From positions 1-64,000 of the forward strand of contig NZ_VLKJ01000003.1 in NCBI RefSeq assembly GCF_007830315.1: DNA of 64,000 nucleotides, in the 5' to 3' direction. This document shows, piece by piece, positions 33,853-43,240 of this stretch. Each line of letters starts with the position of its first letter. Position 1 is the stretch's first letter. The translations under genes were made by a program, and so were the position numbers. The stretch is from Novosphingobium taihuense (GTDB lineage: Bacteria; Pseudomonadota; Alphaproteobacteria; Sphingomonadales; Sphingomonadaceae). The notes under the pieces are model-generated. The model ran no database searches. It was not told the DNA's origin and saw nothing but the letters and a program-made list of their open reading frames with translations.

Positions 33853-35244
33853 GTGACGCGCCCCCGCTCTGCCCCATTCCGGACGACGTTCCTGAGCCGC
33901 CTCGTGGCGGTATTCGTGGCGCTATCGCTGTGTCTGCAGCCAGCCGTCGCGCAATCGGTGCTGCGCGATGCCGAGACCGAAGCGCTGTTCCGCGATGCAT
34001 CGGCACCGATCTTCAAGGCTGCTGGATTCAATCCCAATGCGGTGGACCTGATCCTGCTCAACGACGGCTCGATCAACGCCTTCGTCGCAGGCGGACAGGC
34101 GATCTACATCCATTCAGGGCTGGTCGGCGCGGCTGACAACGTCAACGAACTGCAGGGCGTCATCGCGCACGAACTTGGCCACATCACCGGCGGCCACGTC
34201 ATCCGCTTTGACGAAGGCCTCAAGCCCGCAACCGGCATTACGGTGCTGTCGCTGCTGCTTGGCGGGCTGGCTGCCGCAGCCGGATCGCCCGACGCGGCGC
34301 TGGGCGTGTTCATGGCCGGACAGCAGGCCGCACTGGGCAAGTTCCTCGCCTTCAGCCGCGCGCAGGAAAGCTCGGCCGACGCGGCGGGTGCCAAGTTCCT
34401 TTCGGATGCCGGGATTTCAGGCCGCGGCTCGATCGAGTTCTTCAAGAAGCTGCAGAATCAGGAATTCCGCTACGGGTTCAGCCGTCGCAGCAATCCCGAT
34501 GCGGAGTTCTACAGCACCCACCCGATGACAGCAGACCGCCTGGCCACGCTGCAGGACACCTACGAGAAGGACCCGGCGTGGAACACGCCGCCGCCTGCCG
34601 AACTCCAGGCCCGGTTCCTGCGGGTGAAGGCAAAGCTCTATGGCTACCTGGCCGAACCGCAGGACACGCTGCGCGCCTATCCCGAATACCTGACCGACGT
34701 TCCCGCGCGCTATGCGCGGGCCTATGCCTTCCACAAGGAAGCCTTCGTCGACAAGGCGCTGGACGAGACCAAGGCGCTGATCGCCAGCGATCCGGCCAAC
34801 CCCTATTTCCTCGAACTGGAGGGGCAGATCCTGCTCGAATCGGGCCGCCCTGCCGAAGCGGTTGCGCCGCTGCGCAAGGCTACGCAGCTGACCAGCAACG
34901 AGCCGCTGATCGCCACCACCTTCGGCCACGCCCTGATTGCCACCGAGGACAAGGACAACTTTGCCGAAGCCGAGAAGGTGCTCAAGACCTCGGTCGCGCG
35001 CGACAAGGACAATCCGTTCACCTGGTACCAGCTCGGCGTGGTGTATGAAGCCAAGGGTGACATCCCCCGCGCGAGGCTCGCCAGCGCGGAGCAGCAGCTG
35101 ATGAACATGCAGCTGGGCGAGGCCGTGCGCAGCGCCGAAGCCGCGGAAAGCGCCCTGCCCAAAGGCACGCCGGACTGGCTTCGCGCGCAGGACATCGCGA
35201 TGTCGGCCCGCGCGATGATGGAACGCCAGAAGAAATCGCGCTAG
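33853..35244 (+). CDS. M48 metalloprotease with TPRs (BepA-like)
   Basis: The 463-residue periplasmic zinc protease has a signal peptide (about 1-34), HELGH at 106-110 (zinc His and catalytic Glu) and the third ligand in AQESSADAAG. The C-terminal half is TPR-like (NPYFLELEGQILLESGRPAEAVAPLRKA). This matches BepA/YfgC, which handles outer-membrane protein assembly quality control. The GTG at 33853 precedes the basic signal segment; a TTG at 33817 would overlap the upstream gene. Confidence 0.9.
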   Translation: MTRPRSAPFRTTFLSRLVAVFVALSLCLQPAVAQSVLRDAETEALFRDASAPIFKAAGFNPNAVDLILLNDGSINAFVAGGQAIYIHSGLVGAADNVNELQGVIAHELGHITGGHVIRFDEGLKPATGITVLSLLLGGLAAAAGSPDAALGVFMAGQQAALGKFLAFSRAQESSADAAGAKFLSDAGISGRGSIEFFKKLQNQEFRYGFSRRSNPDAEFYSTHPMTADRLATLQDTYEKDPAWNTPPPAELQARFLRVKAKLYGYLAEPQDTLRAYPEYLTDVPARYARAYAFHKEAFVDKALDETKALIASDPANPYFLELEGQILLESGRPAEAVAPLRKATQLTSNEPLIATTFGHALIATEDKDNFAEAEKVLKTSVARDKDNPFTWYQLGVVYEAKGDIPRARLASAEQQLMNMQLGEAVRSAEAAESALPKGTPDWLRAQDIAMSARAMMERQKKSR

Positions 35245-35254
35245 GTCACTGCAG

Positions 35255-36052
35255 ATGACAGACAAGCAACCTCGCCGCCTCGGTGCCTTCGCTGCCGTAG
35301 CCCTGCTTTTCGCCGCAGGAGGCGCAGCGCTGGGCTGGTGGTACGAACACCGCTCCATCGCCGCGACGGGCAGCGAGGATGCAGAGCTCGAAGCCTCGCT
35401 GGCCAGCGCAGGTATCGACGGAAAGGAACGCGCCGCCATTGAGGGGCTGGTCCGCTCCTACATTCTCGAACACCCCGAAGTCCTGCCCGAGGCAATGGAA
35501 CGGTTGCAGCAGCGCGAGGCCGCCGCGCAAATCGGTCCGATGCGCGGTGCGATCGAAACGCCCTTCCCCGGCGCGGTGCTCGGCAATCCGAACGGGAAGG
35601 TCACGCTGGTCGAATTCACCGATTTTGCCTGCACCTATTGCCGCCAGAGCGTGAAGGCGCTCGACGACCTGATCGCGAAAAATCCCGATCTGCGGGTCGT
35701 CGTGCGCGAACTGCCGATCATCGCGCCCGAAAGCGCGCCCGCCGCGCGCATGGCCCTGGCCGCCGCCGCGCAAGGCAGATACCCGGCCTACCACAAGGCA
35801 ATGTTCGAAGGCGCCCGCCCTTCTGAAGAGAGCATTGCCGCAGCCGCCGGTGTTGCCGGACTGGATCTTGCCGCCGCACGCAGCTTTGCTGCAAGGCCCG
35901 ATGTCGAGGAAGAGCTCAAGCGGAACCTGCAGATGGCCCGCCAGCTCGGCATCAACGGAACCCCCGCATGGGTCATCGGCGACCAGTTGGTCCACGGCGC
36001 CGTCCCGGCTGCGGATCTGCAAGCCGCCATCGATGCCGCGCGCAAGAGTTAG
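35255..36052 (+). CDS. DsbA-family thiol oxidoreductase (membrane-anchored)
   Basis: A 265-residue protein with an N-terminal anchor (AAVALLFAAGGAALGWWY), a helical region, then a thioredoxin fold with CTYC (Cys126, Cys129) in VEFTDFACTYCRQS and the cis-Pro loop GTPAWVIG. It resembles Com1/ScsC-type DsbA proteins with an N-terminal oligomerisation segment. The likely role is disulphide exchange in the periplasm. It follows the BepA-like protease by 10 bp. Confidence 0.9.
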   Translation: MTDKQPRRLGAFAAVALLFAAGGAALGWWYEHRSIAATGSEDAELEASLASAGIDGKERAAIEGLVRSYILEHPEVLPEAMERLQQREAAAQIGPMRGAIETPFPGAVLGNPNGKVTLVEFTDFACTYCRQSVKALDDLIAKNPDLRVVVRELPIIAPESAPAARMALAAAAQGRYPAYHKAMFEGARPSEESIAAAAGVAGLDLAAARSFAARPDVEEELKRNLQMARQLGINGTPAWVIGDQLVHGAVPAADLQAAIDAARKS

Positions 36053-36094
36053 GTCGCACTAGCCTAGCCCCCTTCGAACGGTTACAAACCTTTC

Positions 36095-37252
36095 ATGGCC
36101 GCGCTGCCGTTCAGACCAACGCCGTTCTTCGGCAACAAGAACCGAGCCTTCTGGCGCCTGCAGTTCATGGGCTGGGGCGGCGCGATGCTGCTGCGTGCCA
36201 TGTCCTCCATCGCCAATGCGCAGCCTTGGTCGTTCCTCGTCATCGTGGTGATCGCCACGATCACCGGCTTCTCGATCTCGCTGATCCTGTCGGTGATATA
36301 CCGCGCCCTGATCAACCGGCGCCCGATCGTGACCTGGGGCGTGACGGCCATCGCGATGTCGGTTGCGGTGGGCCTCTATGCCTTCATCGATTCCTGGGTG
36401 ATCAGCCTTTACCGGCAAGGCGGCGACGCCAGTTTCGCCCAGCTGTTCCTCGGCGTGTTCTACCTCGATCTCACGCTCGTGATTTCGTGGACCGGGCTCT
36501 ATTACGCGATAAACTTCTTCCTGCAGGTGGAAGAGCAGAATGACCAGCTGATGCGGCTGGAGGCACAGGCGACCAGCGCTCAGCTCGCCATGCTGCGCTA
36601 CCAGCTCAACCCGCACTTCCTGTTCAACACCTTGAATTCAATCTCCACGCTGGTCCTGCTCAAGCAGACCGAGCCTGCCAACGCGATGCTTTCGCGCCTG
36701 TCGTCATTCCTGCGCTACACGCTGGTGAACGAACCCACCGCGCGGGTGACCGTGGCGCAGGAGATCGAGACGCTGAAGCTCTATCTCGATATCGAGCGCA
36801 TGCGCTTCGAGGAGCGCCTGCGCACCGAATTTCGTATCGACGATGCCGTGCGCAGCGGACTGATGCCCTCGCTCCTGCTCCAGCCGCTGGTCGAGAACGC
36901 GATCAAGTACGCTGTCAGCCCCCTGGAATATGGCGCGGAAATCACGGTCGAGGCGCAACTCGTCGGCCCGATGCTGCGAGTCACCGTGTCCGACACCGGA
37001 CCGGGCTTGCCACCGGGCACCGATCCTTCAAGCGTGTTCGGCGTGAGCAGCGACAGCACCGGCATCGGCCTTGCCAATATCCGCGATCGTCTGGTCCAGG
37101 CCTATGGTGAGAACCAGCGATTCGACATTTCCAACCGCCCGGAAGGGGGTTTTCAGGTCGTACTGGAGCTGCCGTTCGAGGCCAAGCCGGATGCGGTTCA
37201 GGCCAGTCCTGCGCGACGCCCGATCGGGGTCGGCTTTGGAGTTGGTGCATGA
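36095..37252 (+). CDS. LytS/YehU-type sensor histidine kinase
   Basis: The 385-residue membrane kinase has four hydrophobic segments in the first 145 residues. These are followed by the His_kinase domain LRYQLNPHFLFNTLNSISTL (phospho-acceptor His174) and the ATPase motifs PLVENAIKYAVSP (N box) and VSDTGPGLPPG (G box). No extracellular sensor domain is evident, so sensing may occur in the membrane. Its partner LytTR regulator starts 97 bp downstream. Confidence 0.92.
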   Translation: MAALPFRPTPFFGNKNRAFWRLQFMGWGGAMLLRAMSSIANAQPWSFLVIVVIATITGFSISLILSVIYRALINRRPIVTWGVTAIAMSVAVGLYAFIDSWVISLYRQGGDASFAQLFLGVFYLDLTLVISWTGLYYAINFFLQVEEQNDQLMRLEAQATSAQLAMLRYQLNPHFLFNTLNSISTLVLLKQTEPANAMLSRLSSFLRYTLVNEPTARVTVAQEIETLKLYLDIERMRFEERLRTEFRIDDAVRSGLMPSLLLQPLVENAIKYAVSPLEYGAEITVEAQLVGPMLRVTVSDTGPGLPPGTDPSSVFGVSSDSTGIGLANIRDRLVQAYGENQRFDISNRPEGGFQVVLELPFEAKPDAVQASPARRPIGVGFGVGA

Positions 37253-37349
37253 TCTTGGGAACCGACTGCCACTTTACCCGTCCTGCCATCAGGCAAACTC
37301 TAACGGGGGGACCGTTTCGGGGGCGCAACGTGATCCATAAGGTAACCGC

Positions 37350-38147
37350 ATGACCATCCGCACGATCCTCGTCGACGACGAAAAACTGGCCATTCAGGGG
37401 CTGCAACTCCGTCTTCAGGCGTTCCCCGATGTCGAAGTGATCGACACCTGCTCGAACGGGCGCGAGGCCATCCGCAAGATCAAGACCGAAAAGCCCGACC
37501 TCGTGTTCTGCGACATCCAGATGCCTGGGTTTGATGGGTTTTCGGTGGTCAAGGGCGTGATGGAGATCGATCCGCCGCTGTTCGTCTTCGTCACCGCCTA
37601 TTCCGAACACGCGATCAAGGCCTTCGAGGCAAACGCGGTCGACTACCTGCTCAAGCCAGTCGAGGAAGACCGCCTTGCCGACGCGCTCGACCGCGCCCGC
37701 ACCCGCCTTTCGGAAAAGCGCGGACGCGAAGAGGCCGACAAGCTCAAGACCGTCCTTGCAGAAGTGGCGCCCGATGCCATGCCCGAAATCGAGGACGAGG
37801 GCGAACCGGTCGCCGGTCGCTTTGAAAAGCTCATCAACATCAAGGACCGCGGCAAGATTTTCCGCGTCGATGTCGACACGATCGAGCGCATCGAGGCGGC
37901 AGGTGACTACATGTGCATCTACACCGGCGACAATTCGCTGATCCTGCGCGAAACGATGAAGGATCTCGAACGTCGCCTCGACCCCCGCGTGTTCCAGCGC
38001 GTTCACCGCTCCAAGATCGTCAATCTCGATCAGGTACGGCAGGTAAAGCCGCACACCAACGGCGAGTGCTTCCTCGTGCTGGAGAGCGGCGCCGAGGTGA
38101 AGGTGTCGCGCTCGTACCGCGACGTGGTAGCGCGCTTCGTTCACTGA
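37350..38147 (+). CDS. LytTR-family response regulator
   Basis: The 265-residue regulator has an N-terminal receiver with acidic pair DDE (9-11), phospho-acceptor Asp55 in LVFCDIQMPG and Lys in VDYLLKP. The C-terminal LytTR DNA-binding domain runs from about residue 150 (EAAGDYMCIYTGDNSLILRETM, FQRVHRSKIVNLDQV). It pairs with the upstream LytS-type kinase. Targets are not identifiable here. Confidence 0.93.
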   Translation: MTIRTILVDDEKLAIQGLQLRLQAFPDVEVIDTCSNGREAIRKIKTEKPDLVFCDIQMPGFDGFSVVKGVMEIDPPLFVFVTAYSEHAIKAFEANAVDYLLKPVEEDRLADALDRARTRLSEKRGREEADKLKTVLAEVAPDAMPEIEDEGEPVAGRFEKLINIKDRGKIFRVDVDTIERIEAAGDYMCIYTGDNSLILRETMKDLERRLDPRVFQRVHRSKIVNLDQVRQVKPHTNGECFLVLESGAEVKVSRSYRDVVARFVH

Positions 38148-38200
38148 ACTCGACAGACAGTTGTCTCGACAGACAGGCCGGGAATGGTAATGCGCACTGA

Positions 38201-39067
38201 ATGAGCAGCTTCTCCATTCCCGGCTTCGATCTCGAAGCCTTCGTCGCCGCAACACTTGCAGAAGATCTGGGCGAAGGGCTGCCCGGTGGCGGGCATGACG
38301 TCACAAGCGAAAGCGTAATCCCGGCAGACGCACGCTTTTCCGGCGTGATGGACAGCCGGGATGCCATAACGGTTTGCGGACTGCCCATTGCCGCAGCATT
38401 CTTCCGCGCGCTCGATCCCGAGATGAAGATCGAGATCCTCGTCGAGGAAGGCGCGCGAGTTTCGCCGGGCTCCGATCTGATGCGGCTCGAAGGCAATGCT
38501 CGCGCCATGCTCACGGGCGAGCGCAGCGCGTTGAACACCGTGCAACACCTTTCGGGCGTGGCGACACTGACCCGGCAGTACGTCGACGCCATGGGAGAGA
38601 CCGAAGCGCGCCTCCTCGACACCCGCAAGACCATCCCCGGCCTGCGCCATCTGGAAAAGTACGCCGTGCGCACCGGCGGCGGCACCAATCACCGCATGGG
38701 CCTGTGGGACGCGGCGATGATCAAGGACAACCACGTTCTCGTGGCAGGCGGCGTTGCCGAAGCCGTGCGCCGTGCCCTGTCGGCGGGCGTGAAAGACGTT
38801 ATCTGCGAGGTCGACCACATCAATCAGATCGTGCCCGCACTCGAGGCCGGGGCAACTCGCCTGCTGCTCGACAACATGGGCCCTGACCTGCTGCGCGAGG
38901 CCGTGGCGCTGGTCGCTGGCCGCGTGCCCTGCGAGGCCTCGGGCGGCGTGCGGCTGGAAACCATCGGCGCAATTGCCGCCTCGGGCGTGGATTACGTCTC
39001 GGTCGGCCGCCTGACCCAGAGCGCACCCGCCGCCGACATCGGCCTAGACTTCACTCCGATTGCCTGA
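38201..39067 (+). CDS. nadC: quinolinate phosphoribosyltransferase
   Basis: A 288-residue enzyme of de novo NAD synthesis that joins quinolinate with PRPP and releases CO2. Hallmarks are [35 protein letters not shown] (Arg/Lys substrate ligands), [15 protein letters not shown] and [24 protein letters not shown]. No nadA or nadB is in this window. It probably starts the unit that includes the two following membrane proteins and RNase T2. Confidence 0.96.
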   Translation: MSSFSIPGFDLEAFVAATLAEDLGEGLPGGGHDVTSESVIPADARFSGVMDSRDAITVCGLPIAAAFFRALDPEMKIEILVEEGARVSPGSDLMRLEGNARAMLTGERSALNTVQHLSGVATLTRQYVDAMGETEARLLDTRKTIPGLRHLEKYAVRTGGGTNHRMGLWDAAMIKDNHVLVAGGVAEAVRRALSAGVKDVICEVDHINQIVPALEAGATRLLLDNMGPDLLREAVALVAGRVPCEASGGVRLETIGAIAASGVDYVSVGRLTQSAPAADIGLDFTPIA

Positions 39068-39081
39068 ACAGGACGAACCCC

Positions 39082-39468
39082 ATGCGCCCCACGACCATTC
39101 GCCTGTTCGAAGCCAGCGTGATCGCCAGCCAGCTGATCCGTATCGTCAACATCGTAGTCCACGCAGGCGCGATGGCGGCGGCATTGGAGATCGAGCGCAA
39201 CCAGTTGCTGATCGGCCCGTTCGCCAATGCTCTGGTAGCAATCGGCCTGGCCCTCGCGGTCTCGCGCGGCCGATTCTCGATTGCACGCTGGTTCCTTGCA
39301 GCCGTGATCGCGCTGGACCTGATCGGCCTTGGCGGCATCCCGGCAGTCGCGACGATGATCGGCGTGCCCTTCGCGATCTTCTCGGTCATCGCGATCCTTC
39401 TGATGCTGGCGGCAGGCGTGCTGATGTTCCTGCCTGCTTCGTCCGAGTGGCTGAAGCAGCGCGCGTAA
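39082..39468 (+). CDS. four-helix membrane protein, paralogue A
   Basis: A 128-residue hydrophobic protein with about four helices, opening with RPTTIRLFEASVIASQLIRIVNIVV and ending FLPASSEWLKQ. The next gene shows the same outline and a similar ending (FLPESRRWI), so the two look like a diverged tandem duplication. Function is not recognised. Confidence 0.7.
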   Translation: MRPTTIRLFEASVIASQLIRIVNIVVHAGAMAAALEIERNQLLIGPFANALVAIGLALAVSRGRFSIARWFLAAVIALDLIGLGGIPAVATMIGVPFAIFSVIAILLMLAAGVLMFLPASSEWLKQRA

Positions 39469-39522
39469 TCGTACCGGAGATGTGATCAAGGTCGCTATCC
39501 GAGCCTGCTCCAAGGCGATAGC

Positions 39523-39993
39523 ATGGCTGCAGATCAAGGGAGCAGCCCGGTGCGTCCACGTTCAATTACGATTTTCCATCGCCTGCTGATCGCCGTCATG
39601 GTGATAAGCCTTGTCCAGACTGCGATCTCGTGGACCTCCTCGCAGGACATCCTCCAGGCCGATCCGACAACGCGGATGTTCGGCAGCTGGTGGTTCCTGC
39701 TCGGCGTGAGCCTGCTCAGCTACGGCATCTACGCGCTCATCTGGTTCAGGATCGTGGCACGAGCCAGCAACGCCGCACGCTGGGTTTTTACGGTTCTGAC
39801 AGTGTTGAGTGTTGTCAGCGTACCGTTGAACCTTGCCAATGCCGTCTCCGGTTTGATCAGTCCTGTCACCGCGATCCTGATGCTGGCTTCCGCATTGGTG
39901 CAACTGGCTGCCCTCGTCTGCCTGTTCTTGCCCGAATCCCGACGTTGGATCGCAAACAAGGGCGTCATGGCGGACCCGCTCGTCTTCGAATGA
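39523..39993 (+). CDS. four-helix membrane protein, paralogue B
   Basis: A 156-residue protein related in layout to the preceding gene: N-terminal RPRSITIFHRLLIAVMVISLVQT, four hydrophobic segments and a closing FLPESRRWI motif. Its stop overlaps the RNase T2 start (ATGA), indicating coupled translation. Function unknown. Confidence 0.7.
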   Translation: MAADQGSSPVRPRSITIFHRLLIAVMVISLVQTAISWTSSQDILQADPTTRMFGSWWFLLGVSLLSYGIYALIWFRIVARASNAARWVFTVLTVLSVVSVPLNLANAVSGLISPVTAILMLASALVQLAALVCLFLPESRRWIANKGVMADPLVFE

Positions 39994-40697
39994 AGCTGCT
40001 CACGCGCTTACTCCCGTGGCCGCTGGCCCTGCTCGCCTCCCCGGCTCTTGCACAGGGCTGGCAATGCCAGCTTCCGCCGCAGATCAGCGTGCCCGCCCTT
40101 CCCGAGCCGGACGCGCCGCCGCGCATCGTGCCGACCAGCGGCTACACGCTCGCCATAAGCTGGTCGCCCGAGTTCTGCCGCACGCGCAAGGACGATCCGC
40201 GCCATGCCACGCAGTGCTCGGGCAAGTACGGTCGCTTCGGCTTCGTGCTCCATGGCCTCTGGCCTGATGGCAAGGGCGGCAAGTACCCGCAATACTGTCC
40301 GATGCGCCGCCTGCCCGATGCGCAAGTCCTGCGCCGCAACTTCTGCACTACGCCTTCGGCTGACCTGATGCTCCACGAATGGGCCAAGCACGGCACCTGC
40401 ATGAGCAGGGACCCCGCCGCCTACTTCGACAAGGGCCGCGCCCTGTTCCAGGCCATGCAGTTCCCCGACATGGCCCGCCTCTCGCGCAGCGATGGGCTGG
40501 ATGCGGGCAAGGTGCGGCAGGCCATGATCATCGCCAACCCGCGCCTCAAGCCAGACATGATCCGCCTGTTGCTGGGCCGCGATGGCTGGCTGCGCGAGAT
40601 CCACGTCTGCCACTCGATTCGGATGAAGCCTGCGCGCTGTCCCGGCGGCAATGGTCCGGCTGACACCATGCCGGTGAAGATCTGGCGCAGCTTCTAG
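39990..40697 (+). CDS. ribonuclease T2 family protein
   Basis: The 235-residue secreted RNase has a signal peptide (about 1-21, PLALLASPALA). It carries both catalytic signatures: FVLHGLWPD (His88) and LHEWAKHGTC (Glu130, His134). Several Cys residues suggest disulphides. It is a periplasmic endoribonuclease, probably for RNA scavenging. Its stop overlaps the convergent tadA stop by 4 bp. Confidence 0.93.
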   Translation: MKLLTRLLPWPLALLASPALAQGWQCQLPPQISVPALPEPDAPPRIVPTSGYTLAISWSPEFCRTRKDDPRHATQCSGKYGRFGFVLHGLWPDGKGGKYPQYCPMRRLPDAQVLRRNFCTTPSADLMLHEWAKHGTCMSRDPAAYFDKGRALFQAMQFPDMARLSRSDGLDAGKVRQAMIIANPRLKPDMIRLLLGRDGWLREIHVCHSIRMKPARCPGGNGPADTMPVKIWRSF

Positions 40698-41149
40698 CGC
40701 CGCTCGCGGAAGAACTCGCGCAATAACTCAGCAGCTTCAGCCTCGCCCATGCCGGAATAGACTTCGGGCCGATGCAGGCAGGTAGGCTGTTCGAAAACCC
40801 GCGCCCCATGCTCCACCGCGCCGCCCTTGGGATCGCTCGCCGCATAGTAGACACGCGCAATGCGGGCGTGAGAGATAGCGCCCGCACACATCGCGCAGGG
40901 CTCAAGGCTGACCCACAGGTCGCAACCCTCCAGCCTTTCCTGCCCGAGCGCCGCAGCCGCCGCGCGAATCGCCAGCACCTCGGCATGGGCAGTAGGATCG
41001 CACAAGCTGCGAGGCTGGTTGTGGGCCGCGGCAATGACCTTGCCTTGCTTGACCACGACCGCGCCGATGGGCACTTCGCCCTCGCCAGCCGCCCGCGCAG
41101 CCTCATCCAGAGCCATTCGCATCGGTTCAGGCAGGGGCCAGCGGGTCAT
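40694..41149 (-). CDS. tadA: tRNA-specific adenosine deaminase TadA
   Basis: A 151-residue zinc deaminase that converts A34 to inosine in tRNA-Arg(ACG). Motifs are PIGAVVV, DPTAHAEVLAIRAA (zinc His, catalytic Glu), EPCAMCAGAI (zinc Cys pair) and the C-terminal LLREFFRERR helix. The ATG at 41149 gives the family start MTRWPLPEPMRMALDEA. Confidence 0.93.
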   Translation of the reverse strand: MTRWPLPEPMRMALDEAARAAGEGEVPIGAVVVKQGKVIAAAHNQPRSLCDPTAHAEVLAIRAAAAALGQERLEGCDLWVSLEPCAMCAGAISHARIARVYYAASDPKGGAVEHGARVFEQPTCLHRPEVYSGMGEAEAAELLREFFRERR

Positions 41150-41172
41150 GCCTACGGCATATTCGTTTGCTG

Positions 41173-41238
41173 GCCATTCGCAAGGCGAATGGCAGACGGC
41201 ACCGGCCCGCGTCAGGATCGCCGCCCTTGCGGCGATCC
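41173..41238. promoter_or_regulatory. two perfect hairpins between tadA and rpmB
   Basis: GCCATTCGC-AAG-GCGAATGGC (41173-41193) and GGATCGCCGC-CCTT-GCGGCGATCC (41215-41238) are perfect 9- and 10-bp stems 21 bp apart in the divergent tadA/rpmB region. Neither has a T-run. They may be REP-like elements or operators. Confidence 0.55.
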
Positions 41239-41280
41239 GGTCCAGACATGAAACGCGAATCCTTGACTTCGTCCTGTGAA

Positions 41281-41317
41281 TCGATAAGAGCCGCGCCTTC
41301 CCGATAGGTATTATCGA
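41281..41317 (+). promoter_or_regulatory. possible rpmB 5' leader stem
   Basis: TCGATAA (41281-41287) and TTATCGA (41311-41317) are perfect complements 19 bases before the rpmB ATG, downstream of a TTGACT hexamer at 41263. A leader stem that could serve ribosomal-protein control is possible; this is inference. Confidence 0.3.
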
Positions 41318-41336
41318 ACACAAGCGAGTTTTAGCC

Positions 41337-41621
41337 ATGTCGCGTATCTGCGAACTGACCGGTAAGGGCCGCCAAGTCGGTCACAACGTAAGCCACGCCA
41401 ACAACAAGACCAAGCGTCTGTTCCTGCCCAACCTGCAGAACGTCACGCTGATGAGCGAGAAGCTGGACCGCAGCTTCAAGTTCCGCGTTTCGACGCATGG
41501 TCTGCGTTCGGTCGAGCACAACGGTGGCCTCGACAACTGGCTGCTCAAGCAGTCGGACACCAAGCTCTCGTCGCGCGCCCTCAAGGTGAAGCGCGAGCTG
41601 GTCAAGGCGACCGCCGCCTAA
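41337..41621 (+). CDS. rpmB: 50S ribosomal protein L28
   Basis: The 94-residue basic protein of the large ribosomal subunit has the L28 signature [26 protein letters not shown] and the central [23 protein letters not shown]. No zinc Cys pair is present, as usual in alphaproteobacteria. It is monocistronic and followed by an intrinsic terminator. Confidence 0.97.
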   Translation: MSRICELTGKGRQVGHNVSHANNKTKRLFLPNLQNVTLMSEKLDRSFKFRVSTHGLRSVEHNGGLDNWLLKQSDTKLSSRALKVKRELVKATAA

Positions 41622-41653
41622 TTCTTCTGCCCGCAAGGGTTGAGTCATCGAAG

Positions 41654-41684
41654 GCCCCCAATCCCAGGCGGATCGGGGGCTTTT
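41654..41684 (+). terminator. intrinsic terminator after rpmB
   Basis: GCCCCCAATCC (41654-41664) and GGATCGGGGGC (41670-41680) form an 11-bp stem with one mismatch, followed by TTTT. It lies between convergent genes and could serve both. Confidence 0.85.
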
Positions 41685-41694
41685 GTTGCATTTG

Positions 41695-42687
41695 CTATCG
41701 GGCGGGAAGCCGGGCTGGATCGAACCAGAGCCTGAGCAGCCGCGTCTGCTGAAACGTCGAGGCGTTGGCGTCGGCCACGAGCCAGAGAATCAGCCCGTCC
41801 TTGTCCTGCGTCAGCGCCATGCCTTCCCAGTTCTCGCGCAGGGCAGGCCCTTCGAGACGGGCCAGTTCCACGCTCGGCAAAGGCCGCCGGAGATCGAGCC
41901 GCGACAGGTCTGCAAGCACGATTCGGGCCGAGAAGCCCGGAGGTGACAGCCCCAGCTTTCGGACGAGAATCAGCAGCCGGCCATCCTGCAGCGGGACAGC
42001 ATCGACAGGATCGAATCCGTTGGGCACGATGAAGCCGAACTTGTGCGCCTTCGACAGGCCCGGACGACCTTCGAACAACAACCCAAGGTGCAGGCCGCCA
42101 CGACCGGTCCCGCAGGATTCACAGAGCATGACCCAGCGACCATCTGGCAGTCGCGCCATGGCCTCGGCCCCGCCATTGCGCGGCCAGTCGCGTGTCTCGT
42201 TCACCGGGATCAGGTTGATGGCGCCAGTGCGAAGATCGGTGCGGACCACGTGCCAATCGTCTTCCAGCCCGATCCAGAGACTGCCATCGATCGGATCGCG
42301 CACAGCGCTTTCGGTATCGAAACCGATGGTGGTGTGCCCGTCCGGCCAGCGCTGCACGACCATATTGGGCATGGCCGAAAGGAACGCGCCGGGCTTCAGC
42401 GTCGAGGGGATCGACAAGGTGCGATTGCGGTCGCTGATGGCAAGCAGTCCGCCGTCCTGCGGCACCAGCGCGGAATAGCCACCAAACCGGTGATCCGCAC
42501 CTTCAAGCAACCAGGCCTGCTGCAGCTTGAATGGTCCAAGCTGCTCCCGCTCGGTTGCAGGGATGCCGGGAAGCAGATCCGTTACTTCGACCCGTCTGTC
42601 GAACGTGAACGGATCGTTGCGCTGCGTCGCCCAGACCAGCAGGGCCATCGGCAGCAATACCAGAAAAGTGAAAAGTTTACGGCGCAC
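41695..42687 (-). CDS. esterase-like activity of phytase family protein
   Basis: The 330-residue exported beta-propeller-like protein has an N-terminal signal (LFTFLVLLPMALLVWA) and Phytase-like domain features (GGYSALVPQDGGLLAISDRNR, NGGAEAMARLPDGRWVM, WEGMALTQDKDGLILWLVAD). The family name reflects similarity only. It is probably a periplasmic hydrolase or binding protein. It is convergent with rpmB. Confidence 0.8.
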   Translation of the reverse strand: MRRKLFTFLVLLPMALLVWATQRNDPFTFDRRVEVTDLLPGIPATEREQLGPFKLQQAWLLEGADHRFGGYSALVPQDGGLLAISDRNRTLSIPSTLKPGAFLSAMPNMVVQRWPDGHTTIGFDTESAVRDPIDGSLWIGLEDDWHVVRTDLRTGAINLIPVNETRDWPRNGGAEAMARLPDGRWVMLCESCGTGRGGLHLGLLFEGRPGLSKAHKFGFIVPNGFDPVDAVPLQDGRLLILVRKLGLSPPGFSARIVLADLSRLDLRRPLPSVELARLEGPALRENWEGMALTQDKDGLILWLVADANASTFQQTRLLRLWFDPARLPAR

Positions 42688-42748
42688 CAGCCTGCCGTGG
42701 GGACAGTGCCCGGAGCCGTCAATTGCGAAATACGCGTAAGCCCTGCGA

Positions 42749-43240
42749 TCAGGCGGGACGGAACTTCAGCGCATCGCCGTTGATGCAGTAGCGCAGGCCC
42801 GTTGGCGCTGGGCCATCGTCGAAGACATGCCCAAGGTGTCCGCCACACTGGGTACAATGGACTTCGGTGCGCGACATGCCAAGGCTGCGGTCGGTGCTGG
42901 TGGCAACGCCCTTGGGCAGCGGCTTCCAGAAGCTCGGCCAGCCGGTCCCGCTGTCAAACTTGGTGGTCGAGGAGAACAGCGCAGTGCCATCGGCCGCGCA
43001 GACGAAAGTTCCCTTGCGATGCTCCTTGAGCAGCGGCGAGGTAAACGGGCGCTCGGTCCCTTCCTCGCGCAGGATGTAGAACTGCTCCGGCGTCAGCACG
43101 CGGCGCCATTCGGCCTCGCTCTTCATGATCGGGAACGTGCCCTTGGCCGCAGGCTTGGCGCTGCAGGCGCTGGCAAAGGGCAGGACCGATCCTGCGGCAA
43201 GAAAGGCGATGAAACTGCGGCGACTGGACTGGGCGATCAT
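42749..43240 (-). CDS. msrB: Tat-exported methionine-R-sulfoxide reductase MsrB
   Basis: A 163-residue protein that begins with a twin-arginine signal ([13 protein letters not shown]). The MsrB domain follows: [33 protein letters not shown] and the catalytic Cys in [12 protein letters not shown]. The first zinc pair, usually CxxC, is CAAD here, so one zinc Cys is an Asp. It repairs oxidised Met in periplasmic proteins. ATG 43240 has AAGG seven bases upstream. Confidence 0.92.
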   Translation of the reverse strand: MIAQSSRRSFIAFLAAGSVLPFASACSAKPAAKGTFPIMKSEAEWRRVLTPEQFYILREEGTERPFTSPLLKEHRKGTFVCAADGTALFSSTTKFDSGTGWPSFWKPLPKGVATSTDRSLGMSRTEVHCTQCGGHLGHVFDDGPAPTGLRYCINGDALKFRPA

